From Saprospiraceae bacterium (GTDB lineage: Bacteria > Bacteroidota > Bacteroidia > Chitinophagales > Saprospiraceae), in the NCBI GenBank assembly GCA_016711125.1, contig JADJTQ010000001.1, positions 186,001 through 250,000 of the forward strand: 64,000 nucleotides of DNA. Direction: 5' to 3'. Shown here one piece after another: positions 31,483-40,570 of the stretch. The position numbers and the translations under genes are program-made. Each line of letters begins with the position of its first letter. The first letter of the stretch is position 1. A model generated the notes under the pieces. The model saw nothing but the letters and a program-made list of their open reading frames with translations. It was not told the origin of the DNA and searched no databases.

Positions 31483-31726
31483 AGTCGTTGTTTTTTACAG
31501 AGCTTCCTATTTATGGTGGAGCGATCATTGTACCTCTGTTTCAAATTAATTTCTTCAGCCACTCACGGATATTTCATATAGTTTTTCGATAGGTTTGTCC
31601 CTGTATCAGCTATGTCATTTCGGTGAAAGATTTTTTATTGATTTTTCCCAGCTTAAAAGAAAGATAGAATTTGAATTTTTGTAGTGGCCCTATGTGTTTG
31701 AAAAATTCATCTGCAACTGGATATTT

Positions 31727-33418
31727 TCAATAGCCAGCCGCCTGTCCATCTTTTCGAGATTCAGTAGCACCGTAATAAACTTTATTTTTTTCATCCCATT
31801 TGATGGCCTGATAACCACCATAGGCACCAACGGCAAATTGTACCTGGTGTCCCTTAGTGACTAAATCTCTGATCACATCGTACTCAAAGCCATTTTCAAG
31901 ATTTAATATCCCACCATCGGTCATCTTCTCACCCATTGGCTGTGAGGACCCCATATGCCGCATCCTGGGAGCATCTCCTGCCTCTTGGAGGTTCATGCCA
32001 AAATCAATTATATTGATTACTATTTGTGCGTGGCCCTGGGGTTGCATGGCTCCACCCATCAAACCAAAGCTGACATAGGGTTTATTGTCTTTGGTAATAA
32101 ACGCAGGAATAATGGTGTGAAATGGTCTTTTACCTGGCTGTAAATAATTGACATGCTTCGGATCTTGTACATTGAACATCTGACCCCGATTCTGTAAAGC
32201 AAAACCAAGACCAGTCGGGCACATACCTGATCCGAATCCGGCATAATTACTTTGTATCAGCGATACCATATTTCCTTCTTTATCGGCCACGGTGAGGTAG
32301 GTTGTATTTCCCTGCTCCAATTCGCCCGCGGGATAATCCAGGGCAGCATGTTCCCGGTCGAGAAGTTTCCGTCTTTTATCAGCATAGGATTTCGAAATTA
32401 ATTCATCAACCGGGATTTTGTTAAAATCCATATCGGCATAATATTTGGCCCGGTCTTCAAAAGCTAATTTCTTGGCTTCCGTTAGCACATGCAGATATTC
32501 AGCGGAGCCAAAACCCATGGAAGCGATATCGTATTCCTCGAGAATATTCAGCATTTGTAAGGCAGCAATTCCCTGGCCGTTAGGTGGCAACTCCCAGACG
32601 TCGTATCCGCGATAGTTGGTGCTCACCGGTTCCACCCAATTCGATGTGTGGGCGGCCAGATCTTCATGGGATAGAAATCCACCGTTTTCCTTTATATAGG
32701 CCCCAATGGTCTTTGCAATTTCTCCCTTGTAAAAAGCATCTCTTCCTCCCTTCGCAATCAATTCATACACCTTGGCAAGATTGGTATTCTTAAATATTTC
32801 ACCCTTTGCAGGAATATGTCCATTAGGCATATAGGTCTCTTTAAAACCCGGCAACTTTGTTCTATTGCCAGCACTTGCTTGCATCTCAGCAGCAATCACT
32901 TCAGTGACGGGAAATCCTTTGGTGCCGTAATCAATGGACGGCTGAAGTATTTCGACCATCGATAATTTTCCAAATCGCTTATGTAGCATATCCCATCCGT
33001 CCACACATCCAGGTACCGAAACACTTAGCGCGCCAGTAGAGGGTATGTAATCCATGCCTTTTTGTCGAAAATAATCTGCAGTGATCGTTTTCGGAGACCG
33101 TCCACTGGCGTTCAAACCGTAAAGTTTCTGTTTCTTAGCATCCCAAACAATGGCGAATAGATCGCCCCCAATACCGCAATTGTGTGGTTCGACCAATCCC
33201 AACATAGCATTGGCGGCGATGGCGGCATCAAAGGCATTACCTCCTTTTTTCAGGATGTCGAGTGCTGCATTAGTGGCGAGTGGTTGACAAGTAGCCACCA
33301 TACCGTTTTGAGCCAGGACTTCCGAGCGGGAAGTATGGGATTTACCAACAATTCGATTTTGTGCCATGATACTGGTGCTCAATAAGGATGTAATAAGGAA
33401 AATAAGTATGTTTCGCAT
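31727..33418 (-). CDS. ggt: Gamma-glutamyltransferase
   Basis: Periplasmic enzyme cleaving gamma-glutamyl bonds, for example in glutathione or gamma-glutamyl peptides. I use the ATG at 33418, which gives a signal peptide ending S-I-M-A-Q; the frame is open 12 codons further up. The N-terminal G-G-N-A-F-D-A-A-I-A-A-N-A-M-L-G is the classic Ntn-hydrolase start region. The autoprocessing site is N-T-T-Y-L-T-V (about residue 375), where the first Thr of T-Y becomes the new N-terminus. G-G-A-M-Q-P-Q-G-H-A-Q follows later. Length is normal (563 aa), and both processed chains are intact. It is monocistronic. Confidence 0.93.
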   Translation of the reverse strand: MRNILIFLITSLLSTSIMAQNRIVGKSHTSRSEVLAQNGMVATCQPLATNAALDILKKGGNAFDAAIAANAMLGLVEPHNCGIGGDLFAIVWDAKKQKLYGLNASGRSPKTITADYFRQKGMDYIPSTGALSVSVPGCVDGWDMLHKRFGKLSMVEILQPSIDYGTKGFPVTEVIAAEMQASAGNRTKLPGFKETYMPNGHIPAKGEIFKNTNLAKVYELIAKGGRDAFYKGEIAKTIGAYIKENGGFLSHEDLAAHTSNWVEPVSTNYRGYDVWELPPNGQGIAALQMLNILEEYDIASMGFGSAEYLHVLTEAKKLAFEDRAKYYADMDFNKIPVDELISKSYADKRRKLLDREHAALDYPAGELEQGNTTYLTVADKEGNMVSLIQSNYAGFGSGMCPTGLGFALQNRGQMFNVQDPKHVNYLQPGKRPFHTIIPAFITKDNKPYVSFGLMGGAMQPQGHAQIVINIIDFGMNLQEAGDAPRMRHMGSSQPMGEKMTDGGILNLENGFEYDVIRDLVTKGHQVQFAVGAYGGYQAIKWDEKNKVYYGATESRKDGQAAGY

Positions 33419-33546
33419 GGTCTCTTCATTATGCTTCGTAAGGTAACGTACCATCCTAATATTTATATGGTTTGATCGGAATAAAAATATAATAAATTGC
33501 GGCTCTTCCTCCTATTTACTGGGCGAACTACTATTTCTATTTTTCT

Positions 33547-33572
33547 ACGCTACCGGAAGATGTAGATCTTCC
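33547..33572 (-). repeat. Dispersed short repeat, ATCTACATCTTCCGG family, copy 2
   Basis: On the minus strand it reads ATCTACATCTTCCGG followed by TAGCGTAGAAAAATAG, matching copies at 485 and 35653. Part of it forms a perfect stem: GGAAGAT at 33555-33561 pairs with ATCTTCC at 33566-33572, leaving a four-base loop. Confidence 0.5.
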
Positions 33573-33644
33573 TCTCTATTTCTCTCTGGACAGATCTTTA
33601 TCAAATCGTGGTCAGGAAATAGGAGATGTGGAGACCTGAAGAAA

Positions 33645-33677
33645 AAGGCCATGGTGGAGCAATTCACCATGACCTTT
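33645..33677. terminator. Hairpin with A/T flanks, terminator-like
   Basis: GGCCATGGTG pairs with CACCATGACC with one mismatch, around an eight-base loop. It is flanked by AAAA before and TTT after, so it can fold on either strand. It sits in a divergent region rather than after a gene, so it may act as an insulator or be part of a repeat. Confidence 0.35.
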
Positions 33678-33766
33678 CTCGAATTTAACCCTCTCATGTC
33701 TTTCAGAAAATTCATGGTTGATTTTCTTAACTTAATCCTTTTACAATTTCAAAAGGAAAAGAGATC

Positions 33767-35551
33767 ATGAAGCCGTTATTTCATTTTGCACTCACCTCCT
33801 ATTTCCTCCTTGGTATTGCACTCAAGTTACAGGCAGGTGATGCAGTTACGATTGGAGAATTTATTATGGAACCTCCAACCTTACATTGTCTTGGATTTGA
33901 ATGGAAAATCGAGGGTGATGACAACCGGAATGCGAGGGTAGATGTCAGCTACAGGCTAGTCGGTAGTGAAACCTGGCAAGCAGCCCAACCGCTACTGAGG
34001 ATAGGAGAAGAAAAAGTCTGGCGTGCCAAGGAATTTCTCGAATACTGGACACCCAGGATGTTTGCCGGAAGCATTTTCGGATTGGAAACCGGCAAAAGCT
34101 ATGAGTGTCGCTTTACCATGTCAGACCCGGATGGAATTGAAGGAAATACAACCAAGATTGTGGAGTGTACTACCCGTACAATACCTCAATCTTACGCGGA
34201 AGGCAGAGTGCTCCACGTATACCCGGCTAATTATGAAGGCCCCAAAGAGGAGCCTTCTTTTACCGGATTACTGCAGGCGTATTATGGACCTGGTTTAGGA
34301 GATTGGGATGTAGTGCATTGCCGTCCGGTTGAGGCAGGGGCCACCATCCTCGTACACGCCGGGCTGTATAAAGCTGACCGGAGAGATTATGTCAATCCAC
34401 ATCAGATTCCTTTCTTTGGTTCGTATGTTTTGACCCAGGATGGCACTGCAGAAAAACCGATTACGATTAAAGCGGCCGGTGATGGAGAAGTGATCTTCGA
34501 TGGTGACAATGTCTTCAAATTATTTGATGTGATGGCGGCAGATCATCACATTTTTGACGGTATCACTTTTCGGAATACTGAAATTGCTTTTTATGCCGGA
34601 ATCAAAGATCAGATGGGTTGTTCGAATTTGACCGTCCGAAATTGCCGGATTGAAGATGTAGGAATCGGAATACATACTGAATGGGCGGGATCAAAAAACT
34701 TTTATATCGCTGATAATGTCATGATCGGCCGGGATGATCATTATCGACTCAATGGTTGGAGCAATATGAAGACCTATGGCCCAAGTCCGGTAAATTCTTA
34801 TTATGGAGTGAAAGTATATGGTCAGGGTCACGTCATTTGTCACAATAAAATGTCGTTTTTTCATGATGGCATTTGTATCAGTACTTACGGAATTCCGGAG
34901 GAATCACAGGATTTAAAATGTGTGTCGATCGATATTTATAATAATGATGTATTTCTTTCGGTCGATGATTTTATCGAAGCAGATGGCGGAGTACATAATA
35001 TCAGGGTGATGAATAATCGGGGTTTTAATGCAGCGCATCATGGTTTGAGTGCTCAACCCATGTTTGGTGGGCCGGTGTATTTTATTAGAAACATCGTTTA
35101 TAATGTGCCTTTTGGTGGGGCGATTAAGACAGGTGGTGCTAATCCGGCAGGCGTCTTAATTTATAATAACACGTTTATTGCTGAAAATGCTGATGCAGTT
35201 GGGATCTCCAATGTGCACTACCGGAATAATCTATTTTTTGGCTCCAATCATCCGAATAAACATCTCAATCGGTTGGAAAGTTATACGACCTATAGTACCT
35301 CTGATTACAACGGATACCAGGCCGGCCGGGATAAAGCACTTCTTACCTGGGGTGTTCCGAAAAATGGAATGCGTGATTATAATGAAAGACCCGAATCTGA
35401 ATCGGTTGATTTTCGGCTTCGGTCAAATTCGGCTGCCATTGATGCTGGAGTGTTGCTGCCCAATATCAATGATGGATTTAGCGGTTTGGCGCCGGATCTT
35501 GGAGCCAATGAGTATAATAGTGAAAATCAGGTGTATGGGCCCCGTAAATAA
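33767..35551 (+). CDS. Exported right-handed beta-helix protein
   Basis: A 594-aa protein with a signal peptide (about 1-23, ending L-Q-A-G). A fibronectin-III-like domain follows (about 24-145, with L-E-T-G-K-S-Y-E-C-R-F). The remainder is a parallel beta-helix with turns such as I-F-D-G-I-T-F-R-N-T, L-T-V-R-N-C-R-I-E and I-Y-N-N-T-F-I. The C-terminal end A-P-D-L-G-A-N-E-Y is common in this group. Such proteins are often polysaccharide lyases or hydrolases of pectin- or alginate-like chains, but I can see no clear catalytic residue set. The next genes encode an enolase-superfamily enzyme and a GH97 enzyme in the same direction, so a shared carbohydrate role is plausible. Confidence 0.75.
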   Translation: MKPLFHFALTSYFLLGIALKLQAGDAVTIGEFIMEPPTLHCLGFEWKIEGDDNRNARVDVSYRLVGSETWQAAQPLLRIGEEKVWRAKEFLEYWTPRMFAGSIFGLETGKSYECRFTMSDPDGIEGNTTKIVECTTRTIPQSYAEGRVLHVYPANYEGPKEEPSFTGLLQAYYGPGLGDWDVVHCRPVEAGATILVHAGLYKADRRDYVNPHQIPFFGSYVLTQDGTAEKPITIKAAGDGEVIFDGDNVFKLFDVMAADHHIFDGITFRNTEIAFYAGIKDQMGCSNLTVRNCRIEDVGIGIHTEWAGSKNFYIADNVMIGRDDHYRLNGWSNMKTYGPSPVNSYYGVKVYGQGHVICHNKMSFFHDGICISTYGIPEESQDLKCVSIDIYNNDVFLSVDDFIEADGGVHNIRVMNNRGFNAAHHGLSAQPMFGGPVYFIRNIVYNVPFGGAIKTGGANPAGVLIYNNTFIAENADAVGISNVHYRNNLFFGSNHPNKHLNRLESYTTYSTSDYNGYQAGRDKALLTWGVPKNGMRDYNERPESESVDFRLRSNSAAIDAGVLLPNINDGFSGLAPDLGANEYNSENQVYGPRK

Positions 35552-35652
35552 TTATATAAATTGGTTATTGGTCACATTGAGTGGATCATGATAAATACGA
35601 CCGAAATTGAAAAGAGGTGAGATAGGAAGTCCATCACTTTGTAGCTGGATAA

Positions 35653-35695
35653 AATCTACATCTTTTGGCTCATAAATGAAAAAATAAAATACGAG
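35653..35695 (+). repeat. Dispersed short repeat, ATCTACATCTTCCGG family, copy 3 (degenerate)
   Basis: AATCTACATCTTTTGGCTCA is followed by TAAATGAAAAAATAAAAT. It matches copies 1 and 2 in the first 11 bases and in the A-rich tail. It lies in the 245-base spacer before the enolase-superfamily gene. Confidence 0.35.
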
Positions 35696-35796
35696 TTAGT
35701 CACTAAATAGGAACCAATTAATTTGCAAACACAAATACTGCATTTCTACTTTTATATCATAACAATAGAATATTACCAACTATTTAATTTTATATT

Positions 35797-37068
35797 ATGA
35801 ATCCTTTAAACTCCCGAAGAAATTTTATCAAAGGTTCGACGCTTGGTTTGACCGCTACTTCGCTCCTCTGGAGCCAAATGGGCAATTCGTTGCGCAAAGG
35901 TATTTCTGAAGAAGGCCCTCATTCGCAGGCTTCCGACCTTAAAATAACCGGGGTACGATCCGCATATATGCGTGGTCACGGCACCCACTTATTTATCAAA
36001 ATCGAAACAAATCAAGGTATCATCGGCTATGGAGAAGGGATGGATGCAGTGAGCGGCAGTGCCGGATTGGTGAAGACGATGGGAGATCAACTGATTAATA
36101 AGAACCCCTTGGATGTCAATCGTCTTGTAGAAGATGTGCTGCGATCCGGATTTTTTCATGGCGCTCAATCCGGGATGTATGTTGCGGTGTTGACAGCCAT
36201 TGAATTTGCTTTGTGGGATTTGGCGGGGAAAGCTTTGGACCTGCGGGTGTACCGATTGTTGGGTGGCAAATTCAGAGATAAGATCCGTATTTATTGTGAT
36301 ACTGCGTCGAGCCGGGAGAGTCCGGAAAAAATGGCAGAATTAGCCCGCGAGGTACAGGGTCAGGGATTCACCGCTATCAAATTCGACCTGGATTGGGTGC
36401 AGGATCCCAATAAATGGGATCACTATAACCGGACGGCCAACAATGCTGAAATAGAAAGAATGGTTAGTCAAATGGCTGCTGTACGTGAAGCGATTGGGCC
36501 TCATATGGATTTGTGTGCTGACATGCATGGACGTTATGACACCACCACGGGTATTCGGGTGGCCAATGCGCTACAGCCCTATAACATGATGTGGCTTGAA
36601 GAACCAATTCCTGCAGAGAACCTCGATGCTTATCGGGAAATTCGAGAGCACACAACAACTCCGATCTGTCTGGGAGAGAACCATTATCTGGCCCACGATT
36701 TCCGTGAGGCACTTGAAAAAAAGGCTTGCGATATCGTGATGCCCGATTTGCATAAATGTGGGGGTATTGCTGAGGGTCAACGTATTGCCTATTTGGCTCA
36801 TCTTTACTACGTACCAATGGCACCGCATATGGTGGCCTCACCATTAGGCGCGATGGGTGCTTGTCATTGTTGTGCTGCTGTGCCAAATTTCCTTTGTTTA
36901 GAATGGCATTGGATCAGCCGATGGGATACCTGGAATAAATTTATTGAAGAAGATCCGCTTATCGAAAATGGATATATTGCGGTAAGCGATAAGCCGGGAA
37001 TCGGGGTGACATTAATCGAAGATGCAGTAAAGGAATTTGCGATAGAAGGAATCCCGTTTTTTGAGTAG
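35797..37068 (+). CDS. Mandelate racemase/muconate lactonizing enzyme family protein, Tat signal
   Basis: Enolase-superfamily enzyme of 423 aa. The N-terminus has a twin-arginine motif (S-R-R-N-F-I-K-G-S, residues 6-14) and a hydrophobic stretch, so export by Tat is likely, which is unusual for this superfamily. Metal and active-site regions visible: A-I-K-F-D-L-D, C-A-D-M-H-G-R, L-E-E-P-I-P, L-G-E-N-H and A-P-H-M-V-A-S-P-L-G. The K-F-D and late His pattern points to sugar-acid dehydratases such as galactonate dehydratase more than to racemases. It lies between a beta-helix protein and a GH97 enzyme. It may dehydrate an aldonic acid released outside the cytoplasm. Substrate not determined. 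Confidence 0.85.
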   Translation: MNPLNSRRNFIKGSTLGLTATSLLWSQMGNSLRKGISEEGPHSQASDLKITGVRSAYMRGHGTHLFIKIETNQGIIGYGEGMDAVSGSAGLVKTMGDQLINKNPLDVNRLVEDVLRSGFFHGAQSGMYVAVLTAIEFALWDLAGKALDLRVYRLLGGKFRDKIRIYCDTASSRESPEKMAELAREVQGQGFTAIKFDLDWVQDPNKWDHYNRTANNAEIERMVSQMAAVREAIGPHMDLCADMHGRYDTTTGIRVANALQPYNMMWLEEPIPAENLDAYREIREHTTTPICLGENHYLAHDFREALEKKACDIVMPDLHKCGGIAEGQRIAYLAHLYYVPMAPHMVASPLGAMGACHCCAAVPNFLCLEWHWISRWDTWNKFIEEDPLIENGYIAVSDKPGIGVTLIEDAVKEFAIEGIPFFE

Positions 37069-37152
37069 GCCTCGCTCCTTATTAATATGAGAATTATTAA
37101 ATGGAGAATTAGCAAAATTGATTTCAGAATGAGGAAAATAATTGGTTCTTGC

Positions 37153-37287
37153 GTATTTATAGTGGGTCGATTTTAGGCTATTTATCTTTCTTCGTAGCCA
37201 CAGAATGTAAGAGTCAGGATGAGCCTGCCGAACCCTACATTTTCGACTCGTCAATAAAAAGTCAAAAGGAGTTGACCCACTAAATAT
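37153..37287. repeat. Inverted repeat enclosing a degenerate dispersed repeat
   Basis: AGTGGGTC at 37161-37168 and GACCCACT at 37274-37281 are perfect inverted copies, and the match extends imperfectly through TATTTAT and AAATAT. Between them lies GTCAGGATGAGCCTGCCGAA (37213-37232), preceded by CAGAATGTAA. The same block, more diverged, recurs at 56781-56870. Confidence 0.55.
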
Positions 37288-37330
37288 GAGTAAGTACCTT
37301 TTTCTTTAAATTTCGAAATTTTCTGTAAAA

Positions 37331-39223
37331 TTGAAACATTTTCTACTTCTAATCCTCTTGGCATCTGCGTTTACACATTGTTCTCAACCGAATAGTACCT
37401 TTTTGAATAGCCCCGATGGTAGGTTTAAAATTTCCATTACGCCCGATCATGAATCCCGTTCGCTTTTTTATGAAGTGTATTTTGAAGGCCGAAAAATTGT
37501 GGATAAATCAGGTTTAGGATTGCAGGTTGGTGAGAGCCAGGAAACATTGAAAATTGAGTCGGTCATTTATGGGCACAGGACTTCTGTAGATACCTTGTGG
37601 CATCCAATTTATGGAGAAAGAAGCATCTACCCGGACCGCTTTGAGCAGATGGAAATAGAGTGCTTTACCTCCAATGAGACCTTCGCCAAACTATCAATTT
37701 TAGTAAGAGCCTATGATGAGGGAGTTGCCTTTAGATATCAAGCGACAAATAACGATTCGGTTGAAATTATACGAGAACTTACCGAATTTAAATTACCAGT
37801 CGGCACAGATATTTGGTCTTCAACCAGAGCACAGGGGCCAATTAATAAATTAGCAATTGGAGACCTCGATGAAGCCATGGAGCGGCCCCTTCTGGCGCAA
37901 CTTGATGACTCTCTGTTTTTGGCTATTGGGGAGGCTGCCCTGGTTGACTTTGCCAGAATGAAATTGATTTTAAAAGATGCTTCTTCGCCCACACTGTCTG
38001 TAGAGTTGGGAAGTGAAGTCGCTTTTAATGGCCCATTTCAAGGTCCCTGGCGATTTATTATGGCCGGAAAAAGTGCCGGAGCGATTCTGGAAAATAACTA
38101 TCTCATCCTCAATCTCAATAATTCTTCCGATTTTTCGGATACGGATTGGATTAAACCAGGAAAGGTAATTAGAGAAGTTACTCTTACCACCCAAGGGGGA
38201 TTGGCTTGTGTTGATTTTGCAGCCCGGCATAATCTTCAATTTGTCGAGTTTGATGCTGGCTGGTATGGTCCTGAATATGATGAGCAGTCTGATGCAACCA
38301 TGGTCTCGGTAGATCCAGAGCGATCAAAAGGGCCTTTGGATTTACAGAAGGTCGTCACCTATGCCGAATCAAAAAATATTGGAATTATTCTTTATGTCAA
38401 TAGAAGAGCTCTGGAAAAACAATTGGATCAAATTTTACCCCTTTATCAAGCTTGGGGCATCAAAGGAATAAAATATGGTTTCGTAAACGTGGGATCACAA
38501 AAATGGACAACCTGGCTTCATGAAGCCGTAGCGAAAGCGGCTGACCACCAGTTGATGATTGACATCCATGATGAATACCGGCCTACCGGAGTCTCTCGCA
38601 CTTACCCCAATTTAATGACGCAGGAAGGTGTTCGGGGAGATGAGGAATCCCCGACAAATGCGATGGTATTAAATACATTATTTACGAGAATGATTGCCGG
38701 GGCAGCAGACCATACGAATTGTTATTTTGCCGAAAGAGTCGATGAAAAAATGGGTTCTCATGCATCCCAGATGGCGAAGGCGATCTGTATTTATAGCCCC
38801 TGGCAATTTGTTTTTTGGTATGACAGGCCGGTTGGTTCACCCTCAAAAATGGGAGGAGCCGGACAAAATCAAAATTTTATTTCCGAAATTCCTGAGTTGT
38901 CTTTCTATGACCAAATTCCTACGGTATGGGATGATAGCCGAGTAATGAGCGGTTATCCCGGAGAATATGCGGTGATTGCGAGACAGTCAGGAACCACCTG
39001 GTTTCTTGGTGCTTTGAATGGCGAAAACCTGCGTTCATTTTCGATTCCGCTTCATTTTCTGGATGAGGATGCAAGCTATGAGATGATTCTATATGAGGAT
39101 GTTCCTCAAGATAGCTATGATCTAAATATAAAATTAGACACTATGGAGGTGAATTCACAATCTCTGATCGAGAAGGTGATTGACTCGCAGTCCGGGTTTG
39201 CAGCCATTATTCAGCGACTCTGA
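37331..39223 (+). CDS. Glycoside hydrolase family 97 (SusB-like)
   Basis: A 630-aa GH97 enzyme, a family containing alpha-glucosidases and alpha-galactosidases. The only start giving the signal peptide is a TTG at 37331. The signal ends F-T-H-C-S, so it may be a lipoprotein with an unusual His before the Cys. An N-terminal beta-sandwich (about 25-270) is followed by the catalytic (beta/alpha)8 barrel with F-V-E-F-D-A-G-W-Y, I-K-Y-G-F-V-N-V-G, then D-I-H-D-E-Y-R-P-T-G and T-Q-E-G-V-R-G-D-E. A C-terminal beta domain closes it. Retaining versus inverting mechanism is not decided here. It follows the enolase-superfamily gene with a repeat-bearing spacer of 262 bases. Confidence 0.92.
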   Translation: MKHFLLLILLASAFTHCSQPNSTFLNSPDGRFKISITPDHESRSLFYEVYFEGRKIVDKSGLGLQVGESQETLKIESVIYGHRTSVDTLWHPIYGERSIYPDRFEQMEIECFTSNETFAKLSILVRAYDEGVAFRYQATNNDSVEIIRELTEFKLPVGTDIWSSTRAQGPINKLAIGDLDEAMERPLLAQLDDSLFLAIGEAALVDFARMKLILKDASSPTLSVELGSEVAFNGPFQGPWRFIMAGKSAGAILENNYLILNLNNSSDFSDTDWIKPGKVIREVTLTTQGGLACVDFAARHNLQFVEFDAGWYGPEYDEQSDATMVSVDPERSKGPLDLQKVVTYAESKNIGIILYVNRRALEKQLDQILPLYQAWGIKGIKYGFVNVGSQKWTTWLHEAVAKAADHQLMIDIHDEYRPTGVSRTYPNLMTQEGVRGDEESPTNAMVLNTLFTRMIAGAADHTNCYFAERVDEKMGSHASQMAKAICIYSPWQFVFWYDRPVGSPSKMGGAGQNQNFISEIPELSFYDQIPTVWDDSRVMSGYPGEYAVIARQSGTTWFLGALNGENLRSFSIPLHFLDEDASYEMILYEDVPQDSYDLNIKLDTMEVNSQSLIEKVIDSQSGFAAIIQRL

Positions 39224-39335
39224 TTTTTGGCTTCCAATGTCCGTTTTCTAAGTGATTCGAGAATTCCCAGCGAAGGATTAGTTTAAATATTGTGGAAGCT
39301 TTCTTCTGCGACTCGAATATAGTAGTTCATTTTTT

Positions 39336-40155
39336 CTAGTCAACCTTTTCCGTGGCAGCACCTTGCTTGATCGAAAAAAGTTGGGGATTCGGTATGGTCT
39401 TTAGAAAGCGAATGTTTTTAAATTCGCGAATGTGATTTTTACCTTCACCCAAAACACCATTTTTCCAACCAAGATTCTCCATCTTTCCAGGCATCAAAAG
39501 ACCCTGCACATCCTGATAGTTAGAATAGATTTTCGCAGTATTTAGTACACCTGACTCTGTTGTTTCAAAAAAGGAAACAGAGTATACCAGGATCTGGAGT
39601 AGGAATGATTCGGGATCCAGGTAAAGATAATAAATGTCATCAGGTGTAAAACCCACGTCATTTCTAAACGTCACTTTGAGCGTTTCGTATTTTTTTTCAC
39701 CGATTTCAGTAAGACCCTCGTAGGTAGTAAGAACGCCCGGATCTTTGAGAACAAAGGGAATCGATATGAAATAAAAATCCAGATTATAGTAAAAGGCTGC
39801 AGAACCACCGGATACTTTACTGGCGTCGGGATAGGCCCAGGCCATATTACCATCAAATCCAACTTCAAATAAATCAGACTTAATATAGGCTCTTCGGTCA
39901 TTCAAATTAGTGAGCTGATATACCGGAGTACCATTATTAATTACAGTGTATTGTAATCCTTCAAATTGGCGCCATGTGTCCAAGCCACCGTGGGCTTCGA
40001 GACATTTATCCAATAAATCGCGGCCTTTCCTTACCTCCGGGGTTAAAGTTCCACCATCAACCGAGGTATTTAATTTTTCATTTTCGGGCTTCACGGCAAA
40101 CCGTAAGACAGATAATGAGACTGACCAAACAGATGCTCCATAATATAGAATTCAT
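39336..40155 (-). CDS. Exported lipoprotein-like protein, DUF6503/LolA-like (one frameshift)
   Basis: The ungapped frame could begin only at a GTG at 40094 and would lack a signal sequence. The neighbouring frame upstream provides one: an ATG at 40155 starts M-N-S-I-L-W and runs through L-V-S-L-I-I-C-L-T-V-C. Deleting one C from the CCC at about 40086-40088 joins it as C-R-E-A-E-N-E-K and gives 272 aa. The mature part has C-L-E-A-H-G-G-L-D-T-W, typical of the DUF6503-like group with a LolA-type half-barrel, and long beta strands. It probably sits in the envelope as a lipoprotein. Function is unknown. It is monocistronic. Confidence 0.65.
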
Positions 40156-40570
40156 CCTGCAAATTATCCAATTAAATTGACATTAGAACTTCGAGAAAAT
40201 ATCAAAGGCAGAGCATAACTTGAATTTAAGTGTTCGACAATTAGGAAGTATATGTACTATGATATTGATAAGATCATCGTTGTTTTGGGTTCGTCATTTG
40301 GATTTTGCAATTGGTCATCAAACTACAGAACTTATGCTCAGAATTGCTCTTCGATAGGCAGTGCCACACTCGGTAAGTCAGGGGTTGTACAAATCTGCTC
40401 GCAAAACTAATTGAGCCACCTTAGTTGACTTTTTTTCTTTATATGTTTAATGCACTAGTTGTTCGGTACTTTGCAAATGGACTACAAACTTTACGGACAA
40501 ATTAAAATTAATAGTACCTTCCATGCGGTTTTTTGTCTAATTCTGTCAAACCCTTTAATATTTTCTTAAT
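40156..40570. other. Divergent spacer, no gene seen
   Basis: This AT-rich region lies between the divergent lipoprotein gene and the T9SS cargo gene. I see no coding frame, clear promoter boxes or repeat copy. Confidence 0.4.

Larger units (their letters stand above)
33419..33766. other. Divergent spacer with a repeat and a hairpin
   Basis: No gene is seen between the gamma-glutamyltransferase gene (minus) and the beta-helix gene (plus). The spacer contains a dispersed repeat copy (33547-33572) and a strong hairpin (33645-33677). Both are listed separately. Confidence 0.5.
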
